From Rhynochetos jubatus (lineage: Eukaryota; Chordata; Aves; Eurypygiformes; Rhynochetidae), in contig CM050654.1 of assembly GCA_027574665.1 (NCBI GenBank), positions 31,887,722-31,951,721 on the forward strand: DNA of 64,000 nt, written 5' to 3'. The notes under the pieces are model-generated. The model searched no databases, was not told where the DNA came from, and saw only the letters and a list, made by a program, of their open reading frames with translations. The translations under genes and the position numbers were made by a program. Below, in pieces: positions 50,001 through 62,327 of this stretch. Position 1 is the stretch's first letter. Each line of letters begins with the position of its first letter.

Positions 50001-53000
50001 ACATATCCAAGTCTGCTGATCATGGAATGCTTAGGCCTCAGTTTTAAAAGATGCTTCCAAAATCACATGCAAAATAATTGATTATTGAAAATATTTTGCA
50101 AACACAAGCACTTGTGAAGGGAAAGCAAGCATCTTAGTATCCAACTGTTTCAAGGAAGAAAAAACCTAAATCACATCTAAGGGCATCAGGAAGAGGATTT
50201 TTTTTTAACATCATATATAGTTTCTGAAGAATCTAGCTGTGAAGATGGAGGGACAAAGATAAGGTAATGAATAACAATAAGACCTTATGAATATATAAAC
50301 TAGATACGTGTATCACTAAACGCCTCCAAATCACTATAGCAATATTTTGACAATTATCTGCATATCCTAAACTCTCAGTAACTAACTCCAGGATCCCTGG
50401 CAGAGGAAACTAAGGTGGCAGTAAAAGCACAAAGACCTCTTCTTTGCATAGCAAGTGTGAAGTCTGTAGTGAAATTCCTGCAATGCCACAGCATCAGAGT
50501 TCATATCATCCAGCCCCAGCCGTGCATTATGCAGACAAACCACGTAAGGATGTCACACATTACAGGTTACACCACAGGCAGACTTCCCTAAGCCTCAAAT
50601 ACTGTTCCTACATTTCCTGTGGCCGCAGTCACTTTGCTACTACTTCCAATGGCCGCGGATCCCTTCCCTGACAACACGTCTCCACATTCCCCAGTTAAGA
50701 GAAGTGCTACAAAATATTTACTTGTTAATTAAATCACACATTCCCCTGTGCTGCTGCTTTGCCAATTTTTCCAATATCATATCACTGGCTACTATGGTGA
50801 AGCCACAGCTCTTTTTGCTTTTAGACAGTTTCTTGGATTTGGATTTTTTAGGTGGTTTTTTGTTTGAGTTTGGGGTTTATTTTTGGCACCAGCTGGATCT
50901 CTTCCATGCATCTTTGCCATGTCAGCTTCAAGCCTGAGCTCTGAATGACTACAGCTAAGATATACAGTACGTTCATATAAGAAGCAGGACCCAGTTAAAT
51001 TGCTGTGGCTCTTTTCTTCAGTTCTTAAACAGCAGAATGCAAAGCCATTTGAGAATTTCCAAGTTCCCATGTTTATCATCATCTTCCCCTGCATTTTTCT
51101 GCATGGCAGTATTCAATCTACTGGACTCTGAAAGGCTTCCTGAGGTTTCTGTTTTGGTTTATTTGTGGGTTTTGTTGAGGGTGTGACTGTTCTTTTCAGC
51201 TTAAAGGTTTATTTTGCTGAATACCTTCTTGATTCCTCACATCACTGCTGAGATGATCTACTGCATATTCCTGCCTCTTCTGTCCTCCCTTAACAATGAC
51301 ACAATGTTCCAACGACATCGCTGTCAGATGCATTTTGGCCGTATGGGAGTACAGTGATATATTCTACAGACACTATTACTGATCACTGAAACAATGCATG
51401 GTTTATGATGCACCAGGCAACTTAATAAAAAGTAAAGCATAGAGGCCAGACAAACAAAGGTAAATTATGCTTTTATGATTATTTCATTATTATGATTATC
51501 ATCTTTTCTTAAGGGTGAGGAATGTCTTGAAGTAAGGAGCTAACTTTTAAACTGGTATAAACCAGTCTATTTTCATAGGGTCACAAAAGTCAACTAGTTT
51601 ACACTGGCTAGGGATCTGGTAGCACATCTTTCTGTAAAAGTTTTGGCAGCTCAATGTAAACCCATTAATCATGATCTACAGTACTACAGTTCTGCAAGAT
51701 CTGCAGTCACAATGACCCTGCATTATTTATTGTCTTTTTTTTTTGTTTTTAATCTGGCAGGAAAAGCCAGCCTCCAGGAATCTGCCTGTTGAGGTACGGG
51801 ACAATGGATGGTTTCTGCCTCTGAGCAACAGCCTCATATTTGGAATGACTGGGTTATCTGAAACCAGAGGTAGAGTAGCTAGCAAGAGCTTTCGTCCTGA
51901 GATTAAACAGCATGGTCCTGTTTTCAAATAGTGGAGAAATTTCAAAGCACCTTTCTCACTGCTTTAATACATAACCGGTAAAGAGAGTAACTCAGACAAA
52001 TTCCACACAAAATATAGTGATTTGAAGAAACGTAGCCCAAACTTCTAGATTCTGTTTCTGATCTTGATTCCCTCTCAGTTTGTGATGGTTTCCTGCCTCC
52101 ATTCTCTCAATCCATCTCCTAGTTGGTACAAGAATGCTATTCATCTCAGAGATAGCTATGAGAGCTGGCCTTTGTTTTTATTTTAAAGGATGTTTGACAA
52201 CTCTGGATCAAAACCCTGCTGCAAGAAACCAAGAGGGCCCGAGTCTTCAGGTTTTTATCATCTTCATTATTTGCACAGTAAGTGCCATTCATGTCAGCTT
52301 TGTATGACCAGGAACGACAGCCAAACAATTTCTACATAAACCCTTACCAGGCAGATGTTTGGGCATTCAGCAATACAGACTGGGTACAAAATAGATTACA
52401 TAAATTGTGCAAGTTGTCATGAGGTGCCCATTACAGTTTAATGATTTGTCATTAAAGCAAACACCACAATCCACTCTGAAGCTTTGAAGCGTGTGGCCAG
52501 ATGCAGTTTCGTTTCCAGGACATTTCAGCCCAAGTGATCAGAAGCAGCACTGCTGCTTAGGTGTGGTTCTACAGCATACATCTGAATAACTCGCCCAGCA
52601 AGTGACAAAGAAAACAGGGTCCCAGAGATGACATTACACACACGGTATGTTCAGCAAAGCAACAGTATTTCTAACACACACAGAGTCATGAAAACAAAGA
52701 GAAAAATAATTCCCTTCTTGAGGAGTCAGAAAACAAAAAAAATAAAAGCAGGGGCAATTGCTACAGCCAGGACATACTAAAAAGACCCGCTACTGCCCTA
52801 TTTTCTACGTTTCTGATGGGGAATAACAGCAAGAACAAATAAAACGATGCAGCAGGATTCCAAATAAGAATTAGTGTGTTGGTTTAACAGACAAGAGCAG
52901 CTTTTCCCAGCACTATTATCTAATCCCATGAGATATCTGAAACAATTATTAACAACTTACTACAAAGAGGTAGTTGCTCCTATGCTGGAAGAGACAGACA

Positions 53001-54429
53001 CTATCTGGATTTATTGGTGCTACGCATGAAGAGAAATCTGGGAGAAAATGCAGAGTAAACCAATTTTTACATAGTTTTTTTATATCACAATTGGAAATCC
53101 TCAGAACAAAACTTGAATAAAGAAAATTGCCCAATTTGAAATGGTTTCTTGTAAATCTAAAACTGAGGCCAATTTCCTGAGGTTGGCAAACATTTCAGTT
53201 ACCATTGCCATCCCTAATCACAGTAAGTTTTTCCTTCCACTATTGGCTTTTCTCTGAATTTGAAACCCAAGCTTCATGCAAACCCACATCAAGCAGAAAC
53301 GGGATAAAACAGATCCATGCTGAGCCTGTATGGATAAAGCTGCAGAGATTCTTGCTGCTCTAGTCAAAATAATTGTTTTTCATCTGAAAAACTACTGGTC
53401 CAATTCAGCAAGTGACTGCTTTACTTCTGGGCCACACAAAGCCACAGAAAAATGAAGCTAGCCTTCTGCTGGTTTTTTTAACATATGTTAGCTGGGACAC
53501 AGCAGCATAAAATCTTAGAAGCTTGTAAAATGAATTAAGCAGACAAATGCACTGTATTTGTTTTCAGTTCAACAGGAGGCTCTAATATTGAATACATATG
53601 AAGGAAGAGACATGCTAAATTGAACGAGCCTGGAGGCTTAAAGTGATATTAATTCCACTTGCATTCATCCATGTGGATCCAATGATCAAAGGGATTTAGA
53701 AGCAAGAAGGGAATAATGGAAATATCAACACTCAGCAATACTCCGTTGCCTCAGGGCAGCACAGGACAGTAACAGATGTCAGGAGAGCAGCAGGGCTATC
53801 TCTTCTCCATCGAAAGCAGACAGGAACTACAGTCACGCTGGATTTTCATGCGCCAACCTCAAATCTCCAAGACGCTGTTATGAAAAGGTGCCAATTGCAC
53901 ACCTAATCTTCTGCTTCATAAGCTTAGAAATTTTGTATTTGAAGCACCACTAGCGATGGCTAGTTCCTCTTCACACGACATTGGAGAGATGGGAGAAGAG
54001 CACCAGAAGACTGTTATAGTGACTGAAAACTAGCAGATAAATCTTTGAATAGACCAGAGAGACTTATTTCAGCAAGAGCAATTGCCACAGGAGAGAATGC
54101 TGTAAAGCTGTTCAAAAAACCTTCCCAGATCCAGCGCATGTATTTTCCAGAAGCAATAATGTACTACACTAGAAATTCTAGCTGATTTAAAAAAAAATTA
54201 AAATAAAAATTCAGAGTAAGCTTTTGCTGGAAATAAATTCTACTAGCATGTCAGAAATCTTCAATTATTCATTATTGCATGTTATTATTCTAGCACTTCA
54301 TTATCTGTCCTGGGGGTGGGGTATCATTCCTATATGGTCAGTCAGAAAAAGTAAAAAAAGTAGAAATTCACTGCTGAAAGATATTCCAAAATAATGCTTT
54401 TCCAAATTAGAATAAAGATAGAGAATATA

Positions 54430-54478
54430 GAAAACAACTGGTTTGGTTTGATTTTTGGGTTTGGGTTTTGTTTGTTTC
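54430..54478. repeat. T/G-rich low-complexity stretch
   Basis: Repeated GGTTTG / GGGTTT / TTTGTTTG units on the plus strand. Simple sequence. Confidence 0.65.
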
Positions 54479-57348
54479 CTGGATAACAACACAAGGGTAA
54501 CTGCTGCGAAAACCCTAATCAAGTGATGTATTCTTAAAAGTCAATATTATTTCTCTCTAAATATGAAGTCCTTGAAATGGTAGATTTGCAGAGTTCTCCA
54601 GCACATGCTGTTTTCCTCACAGAAAGTGAAGTAACTCCATTGGTGTTGACAGAGATATAGAGATGGAGATATATTGATATAGATTAATAAACAAATCTGA
54701 ACTGGCCAGGTATGTACATGTGCTCTTGTTTTCTTTCTGACCTCTATTACTCTACATACATATGGGGTTGGGGGGAGGAAATCACAGGAAAACGTTCTAG
54801 GCAAGAACCTAACTTCCTTGTAGATAGCAGGTGCCATCTACAATATTAAATTAAGACAAAGTAAGAGACTACCCAGTTGGAAGACTGGCACTCATAATTA
54901 TCCACTTCATTTATTTTGATCCACTGAGACACAAGACTAACAGTCTCACAAGTGACACGCTGCCGAATGATTGAGGCTTACCAAATGGTTATGTCATTGA
55001 CTTTATTCTTTGCTGTGCTTGCCACTGACATAAGGTCAAAAGGCAAACAAAACGTTCTTATGTTTGAGGAGGAAACAAATCACTTGGTAGCTAGAAGGAA
55101 TCAGTCAACTCTCATCCATAGGCCCCTTCTCTGGCAGTCCTGATCATCACCTGCTCAGTTTGCAAAGGTTTGTCAGAGATTCTCCCATAAGCCTTTTTGC
55201 ATAACAGTAAACAACGTTAAGGCTTGCAGAGAAAGAGTTTTAGCCAAGTTCAATATGATTACACTTGTGAATCTAGTAAGTTTTTCACAGTATTAAGGCC
55301 TAAATTGCTCTCTACATTCTTGTTGAGAGACAGCTCAGCTGAAGGCTGATTATTAAAACTTTTTAATTATACACCAGGCCTTAATCCTGTCAAGGAACAG
55401 ACCAGATTATGGCCAAGGGTTGCGAGTTTGTAACAAGTAGTCAAAACTGGTCACATAATAAATAATTTCATACTTAACTTTAGTATTTATCCTGCCTCAA
55501 CTTAAAATAGGGTTAATACCTTGCGTTCCAGTTCTGCTGAACTGAATGGGAAGGTTTCCCTGATTTAACAGACTTCTGATCATGCCTTTTGGCAAACTTC
55601 ATCAGTTATACTCTTTCAGATTCCTGTATGCAAGACACCCACCCAGAGAAGTGGAAAGTATTCTTGCAGTAACTGGAGACTGTTGGAAGAGTGTTTGATG
55701 AAACACTCCTCTCCAAGTGTGTGTTTGGTTTTTAAAGTAGCAATTGTTTTGGAGGAGTAGAAGATTTGGATTTTGTTGTTCTTAAATGTTCAAGTTCTTT
55801 GTCTTTTTTTCTTAAGTTTTAAAAAAGTGTTGGTGATAAAAATGCAGAAGACATCAGGAAAGTTAAAATATTTTAAATTTACTTAGGGAATGTTCTGTGG
55901 TACCTTATAAATCTCCCAGAGAGCAGAAAGAATTTTTGTGGGCTTTCTTTTTGCCAGATATCCCCATGCAATGTGTATTTTAACTACTACTTTCTTTAGA
56001 CTGAAGTGCTGCCTACGTTTTAACCTCTTACGCGGACCTGCATGGAAAATTCAAATCAGAGCCCAAAATGGTCTGTTCGAGGCAAAACCGGTACATGTCA
56101 ATTAAAAAACTGTTACATGTCCTTACTGTTCCAATAAGATCAGGATTGCTAGTGTGAAAAATAAACAAGCAACTCCTCAGAGACCTGTAGCTTCAGGAAG
56201 AAAGGTGAATGATGAAAAATAGATGTATGACTACTTACAGGTTTCTACCCTCTTCAAGCTGTCTGTGCTGTTACAAAGTTATTTCTTTCCCCATTCTTTG
56301 AGGATCACCAAGTTGATTTGCCTTTGAATCTGAACCTACAAGGCATGAAAAGCACCCCTGTAATGCAGACTGGGAGCACTGCTGACAAGTTTAAGGCTCA
56401 GGAAGAGATACCCAGTAAAATCTAAGCAAATCAATACCCAGCTAAGCGAGACATCTGCTCCAAGCTACTCAGTTCATCCAAAGGGTGAAACTGTTTTGCA
56501 TTATTTATTATATTTATTTGTAAACAATCAGGCAAATCTGTTGTTAGTTAAAGTGTTAGAAAAAAACCCTTTACAATGCTTGTTGCAGAAAGACATCTGT
56601 TAACTCGAACACAAAGAGCTTAAGGAAACCTCTGCTTGCGTATTTGGGTTTACCTTTTCTCTCTCTTCCTATTCCATTTTCTGCTCTCATGGGTCACTTA
56701 TTTATGTTTTACCACAAAACAGGTTTTCTAGCAACAAAGATCATAATTTTGGCTGTATGCTTACCATTACACCAGAAGCTCAGCAATCAAATGTTATTAA
56801 ATAAAAAAAACATACTAATGTTTCCAAAATCCTTTGGGGACAAACTTACTCATACATAGAGAAAACATACAACTCGCTTGTACTACTACACAGGTAGTAT
56901 TTCAAACTAATGCGCTTAAAAGACCGAACCTTTCTTTAAGATAATCCGAGTAAGAAATTTAAAACGTGAGCTAAGTTTACAGTTGTAAACTCTTCCCAGG
57001 ACAAACAGTTTTCCTATTAATGCATCTTGTGTAAGCATCTGCTTTCTGTAGTGGGACTTTTCATTCTGATCCCATTGAGAAGAGAATTAGCCATGGCACA
57101 GTGGCTTCTCTTGAGCTGAGCCAAGTGCAGTCCATTCAGCTCTTGAGTATTAAAAGCCAGATTTTTAAATTTAATTCTTATAACTTTGTTCACAGAGGTT
57201 ATTAGGACAAACCAATAAGGAGAAGCAGCACATATGAATGTCTTCCAGTGTTTTAAAGGAGAACAATCAAGATCAGCCTCAAAGTATTAATTTTCAATCC
57301 TAACAAATGGTTTAACCCAACTTTCTGAACTGGATTGATTCCACTAGA

Positions 57349-58475
57349 CACAGAATCATAGAATTGCCTAGATTGGAAAAGACCTGTAAGATCATCATTA
57401 ACCTAAGACTGACAAGTCCCCCACTAAACCATGTCCCTAATCACTACATCTACATGACTTTTCAAAACCTCTAGGGATGGGCACTCCACCACTGCCCTAG
57501 GCAACCTGTTCCAAAGCCTGATGACCCTTTCAGTAAAGAAATTCTTCCTAATATCCAATCTAAACTTCCCTTGGCACAACTTGAAACCACTTCCTTCTGT
57601 TATATCACTTGTTACTTGGTTGAACAGGCCGACCCCCACCTCTCTAAAACCTCCTTTCAGGTAGTTGCAGAAAGCAATAAGGTCTTCCCTCAGATTCCTT
57701 TTCTCCAGGCTAAACAACCCCAGTTCCCTCAGCTGCTCCTCATAAAACAGACCAGACCCCTCATCAGCTTTGTTGCCCTTCTCTGGATATGCTCCAGCAC
57801 CTCAATGTCCTTCTTGCAAACAGGAGCCCAAAACTGAACACAGTACTCAAATTGCGACCTCACCAGTACGGAGTACGGGGTAAAATCACTTCCCTGGTCC
57901 TCCTGGCTACACTATTCCTGATACAGGCCAGGATGCCATTGGCCTTCTTGGACACCTGGGCACACTCCTGGCTCACGTTCAGCCAGCTATCACTCAAACA
58001 CCCCCAGGTCCCTCTCTGCTGAACAGCTTTCCAGCCACTCCTTCCCAAGACTGTAGTGTCACCAGGGATTTTTGTGGCCAAAGTGCAGAACCCAGCATTT
58101 GGCCTTATTGAAACTCATACAATTTGTCTTGGCCCATCAATCTAGTCTGTCTAGATCCCTCTGCAGAGCCTCCCTACCTTCAAGCAGATCAACACTTCCA
58201 CCCAGCTTGGTGTCATGTGCAAACTTACTAAGGGTGCACTCAATCCCTTCATCAAGACTGTTGATAAAGATGTTAACTAGGGCTGCTCCCAGTACTGAGC
58301 CCTGGGGATACCACCCGTGACCGGCCACCAACTGGAATTAACTCCATTTACCATCACTCTCTCTGCCCGGCCTTTCAGCCAGTTTTTTACCCAGCAAAGT
58401 GTATGAGGATCCAATCCATGAGCATCCACTTTCTCCAGGAGAATGCTGTGGGACACGCTAGTTATACCTGCATAT
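57349..58475 (-). mobile_element. CR1 LINE, 5'-truncated and frameshifted copy (end of reverse transcriptase ORF and 3' end)
   Basis: Read on the minus strand, this is the 3' part of an avian CR1 retrotransposon, inserted in the same orientation as MYLK. From 5' to 3': NWLKGRAERVMVNGV-like sequence near 58.38 kb, then the reverse transcriptase core at 58137-58331 with PQGSVLG and FAHDTKLGG. Next, 57860-58081 has [16 protein letters not shown], and 57424-57717 has [23 protein letters not shown] and [11 protein letters not shown], the usual C-terminal end. These three blocks lie in three different frames, so at least two frameshifts separate them. The usual FADD catalytic motif reads FAHD. The copy therefore cannot make an active protein. 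The 3' end finishes in the CR1 8-base repeat (ATTCTATG ATTCTGTG, 57349-57364). The 5' edge near 58475 is approximate. Confidence 0.93.
58137..58331 (-). pseudogene. CR1 reverse transcriptase remnant with altered catalytic motif
   Basis: Within the CR1 copy, this open stretch covers the palm region of the reverse transcriptase, with [20 protein letters not shown] and [13 protein letters not shown]1 elements normally have FADD at this point, and the two aspartates bind the catalytic metals. Here the first of the pair is His. The frame is lost downstream, and the N-terminal part of the ORF (endonuclease domain) is absent. It is a decayed, non-functional fragment. Confidence 0.85.
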
Positions 58476-59397
58476 CAGCTGCTTCAGAGAAAGTACATGA
58501 TAAACCTCATTCACTGAGAAAGGATATAAAAAGAAAAAAAATAACAGAATCCATGTAATTCTGGGGCATTACAGGATATTTTATGCTAATAAAGTTATGT
58601 ATTAACATTCTAGAAACCGGTATATTTTCAGTATTGAAGACTCATGCAGTCTTTTGGTAACTGGCAGGGACAGTGATGTTACCTCACTGTGGTTAAGCTG
58701 GAGCTGTCTACCTCCAGCAGCTAGACTACGCCTCTAACCAGCTTCCTCTCTTAATCAGAGACCATGCATATAAAACAATTAGTAAGCGATGAAGACTTGT
58801 GTATTCTCTCTAAACCCCCACATCACAAGAATAAAGGTAATGAAAAGAGGAAAAAACTCAACCAAAAGACCCAATTAAGCCGCTGTTGACAGCCCGACAC
58901 CAATGCACCTCCTTCCTTAAAAGCACAAAACACTCTTGACTGTTCCTGGCACGTTACACATTTCAACTAGGTACAGAAAAGGAGATATGTAACTTGAACT
59001 ACTGCATTTCTTCAGAATACCAGGAGCTATCTTGACTGGCCTTCACTCAGAATAACTGCTATTTTGTTTCTTGCTGAAAAAGCAGATTTATCACTGTAAC
59101 GCAAACTGGACATGTGAAACCACAAAGAAATCAGGATTTTACAGTTGCTGGAGGATCAGAATATCTGCACTTGATCCTACGGGGATCATCAAGATATTGG
59201 CTCTGCAGTAGAAGCACTGCAGCATCGACAAGCAGAGAAAATAGGTTAAGCAATACCTGCTTATGACCGGTTTCTGTCAGCTCCTGACCTCTCACTGGTG
59301 CCAAAACTTGGAAAGTCACAATACTAAACAAAAACCTAATGGCTTTAAATACTGGAAAAATATACTTACTTCTCTGGAATGAACCTCTAATCCAAGC

Positions 59398-59413
59398 AAA
59401 AAAAAAAAAAAAA
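59398..59413. repeat. A16 homopolymer
   Basis: Sixteen A on the plus strand. Confidence 0.8.
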
Positions 59414-62275
59414 TTAACATACTCTGCTCTTGTGAATTTTGGCTGTTCCATCTATATTCATATTTTTTCTTTCTGCCTGTCATGACATCACCCAATAATA
59501 GAGAAAATGGAAATTCATTGCTTAACTCAGCCCTTTAAAGGACTCAAGATCCAAACTGTACTGAATTCGTGCATTTACAGAAATGGGGCTACTGCCTTCA
59601 AGTTTTTTTTTATACAAGTGTTATGTAGAGGTTCAGACACACGAGCAGTGGAAAATAGAGTAATTGAAAATGCACTCACTGACATCTCTTTGCCCAGAAG
59701 AAAGCTATACCAGATTCAACTTTGAATCTTAAAGGGAAGAAAAAGAAGAACCTCAGACCTTTTAGTAGTTTAAAAACTGATAAGACTACTTGCAAAAATT
59801 TTAGTCTGTAATTTTCATGTTTAATGCTCATAATAGTTCATTGCTGCTTCTTTTATTGACTACACAATATAACTTTGTTTATATAAATTTCTTTGGGGAT
59901 TTCCAAATCCACTTGAGAAGCAGACATTCACATGAGGGGACTGTAAGGCTTACAATCACTTGCATCAGTTTTTTTGAAGAGGTATAGTTCCTTTAACGTA
60001 GCCTCATAAATGGAGCCCATATTTTTTTTACTGCACTGTAGGAATCTTTGGGTGGGGGAGGGAGCAGGGGAGGAAAGTCCAATCACATAAAATATAGCAA
60101 ACTTGCCTTTAATCAGGATTTAAATTATTCAGACCTGAGCCATGTCTGGCAAAAATATATGCTACTCCTTGTTCAGAAACAAACCCGAAACACTCCTAGT
60201 CCCCATGAGATCTTCAATAGCTAGAAAAATATTCCCTTGTACACTGAGTTCTCCAAAGAATTATTTTATTTCTTCCCTGAAGAACTGTGCAAGGAAAATT
60301 GTTTCCCACTTCTAACACCAAGCTGCCCACAGGAGACCCTCTCCTCCCTCCCGTTGTCTCTAAATTCCAAGACAGCCAAAGTAGACAGTGCATTGCCATA
60401 TCCACAGCTACTGTGCCACTGCTGAATCTCAGTGCTTCCGCCGTAACTTCTGCCCCTAGCTCAATTTTAGACTGGTTTTGGTGCCTTGTTAATGAACTGA
60501 GACTTGGGATTAGTCTCATGCCCCATTCAGAGCTAACAGGTACAGAAGACAGGTACAATCCAGCTTCCTCTTTTCCTTTGCAACAGCTAACTCATTAGAC
60601 ACAAAAGTGGCTGTTACGCCTAGAACTTTGCAGAAATACAAAAAAATACAAAAAAAGAGAACCTGCCTGGTAAGACAGTGCGTGCCTTAGCCAGAAACAG
60701 ACTATCCTCTATACATTACTGAGCAATCTGCAAATAGAGAAGGTAAAAGCATCGGCCTAAATTATTCTTCACTGTGCCAATCACCAGACTATTCAATTTC
60801 TATGGGTCAGAGAGCCCAAGGCCATTTCCAACCTAAACAAGTAAGATAAGTTTATAGTTTTCACCCAGGATGATTTGTGTATTTTGGAATAAACACAGTC
60901 TCATGAAATAAGGTTACTTGAAAAAAAGAATGTGTTTACATGAAAAGCACTATCCCAGGCCAACTTTTCACTCAGTGGTGGAAATAGTGGTGTGCTGTTA
61001 CTCTTGAAAAATCTGCTTAATAAAACTTAATTGCTTTTCAGCTTTTTCTCTCTAACTCAGATCAATACATTCTTAATTAGATGTTACATAGGCTTACCTG
61101 TGACTTAAAGAAGTTGCAGCTGTTATCAAAGACTGCTAATTACCCATAAAATAAATTTTTCCCCTTGTGCAATACCATAGATGTTTTCATTATCAGCTGC
61201 TGACTCTTCAGACAGACTGAGGATAAAGACAGCTTATTCTTTGTGTTTCAGTTTGAGTATGAGCTGAGAAGGGAGGCATTTTAAAAGAGTGCCAGTTCTC
61301 CCATAGCCCTGACAGAGTCAGCAGGCCTTCCTGTGGCTGAGACACCTAACAGTAATACTCCCCAGCTGCTCTTTGTGGCTCTCTTCAGTCAAATTACTAT
61401 TATCACTTTTAAAGGTCACAGCTACAGTGAACAAAACAACCCACATCACCCTTATTAAGCTTGAGTCTTCCCTAAATTTCTCGGTTTCACACAAAAATCT
61501 AATACGAGATTCCCTTGCTTCTTCCACACAAGTCTCACGCTTGAGCATGTTCTGGGCAGACACACACTTACACTCACAACACATTTAACCAAAGTGAGTT
61601 CTCAAAAATTGTAGAAGTGGAATTAAAGCTCAAAAGTTTGTCCCTGTCCTGTGCTCTAAGACTGCCTGTACACTCCAGTTTTTCTCTAGCTTACCTATGC
61701 TGCAGTACAGAGAGGACCTAGCCTTCATTTGGCCTGAGTCTTTCAACATGACTTACAGGAAGAGCCTGCCGTAACTAAGGAGCTAAAGCAACGTGATAAC
61801 AATTGAGAAGTTAACTATCAAATTCATGTAGGCTGTAAAGAAGCTTTCCCACAGCGCCAGTTATAAGGATGTTTATAACATATCTGTCCTCCAAAATTAA
61901 GACAACACTAATTAGCTTCTTAATAGGTCTTCAGATAGACTATAAACTGGACCACAAACTGGAAGTTTGAACTGAATTCAAACTGGCAACTGAGAATTTA
62001 TACTGAGTTCAGAGTTAGAAGAGGTTATTTCAACTGTTTTGTCTGAGCTTGGTGGGACACAGCCCAAAGAAAAAATGCAAGAATTTCTCCACTTATTTAA
62101 GACCCCTTATAGAAGATATCCAGTCACTCTGAGATGTCTCTAAAGCCAAATTATTATTTTTTAAAGCCATTAAACATTTTGGCATCTCAGTTCTAGTGAG
62201 AATTAAACTCTACTTCAGAATCCAGCCTCTGGGTCTAATTCTACCATCAGTAACCTCCTGTCCAGGTGGGTATAA

Positions 62276-62327
62276 TTATAATAATTTAAAGTCACATTTC
62301 CTTATAATAATTTAAAGTCACATTTCC
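62276..62327. repeat. 26-base perfect tandem duplication
   Basis: TTATAATAATTTAAAGTCAC plus ATTTCC occurs twice head to tail (62276-62301 and 62302-62327) without mismatch, which suggests a recent event or a polymorphic site. Confidence 0.92.
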
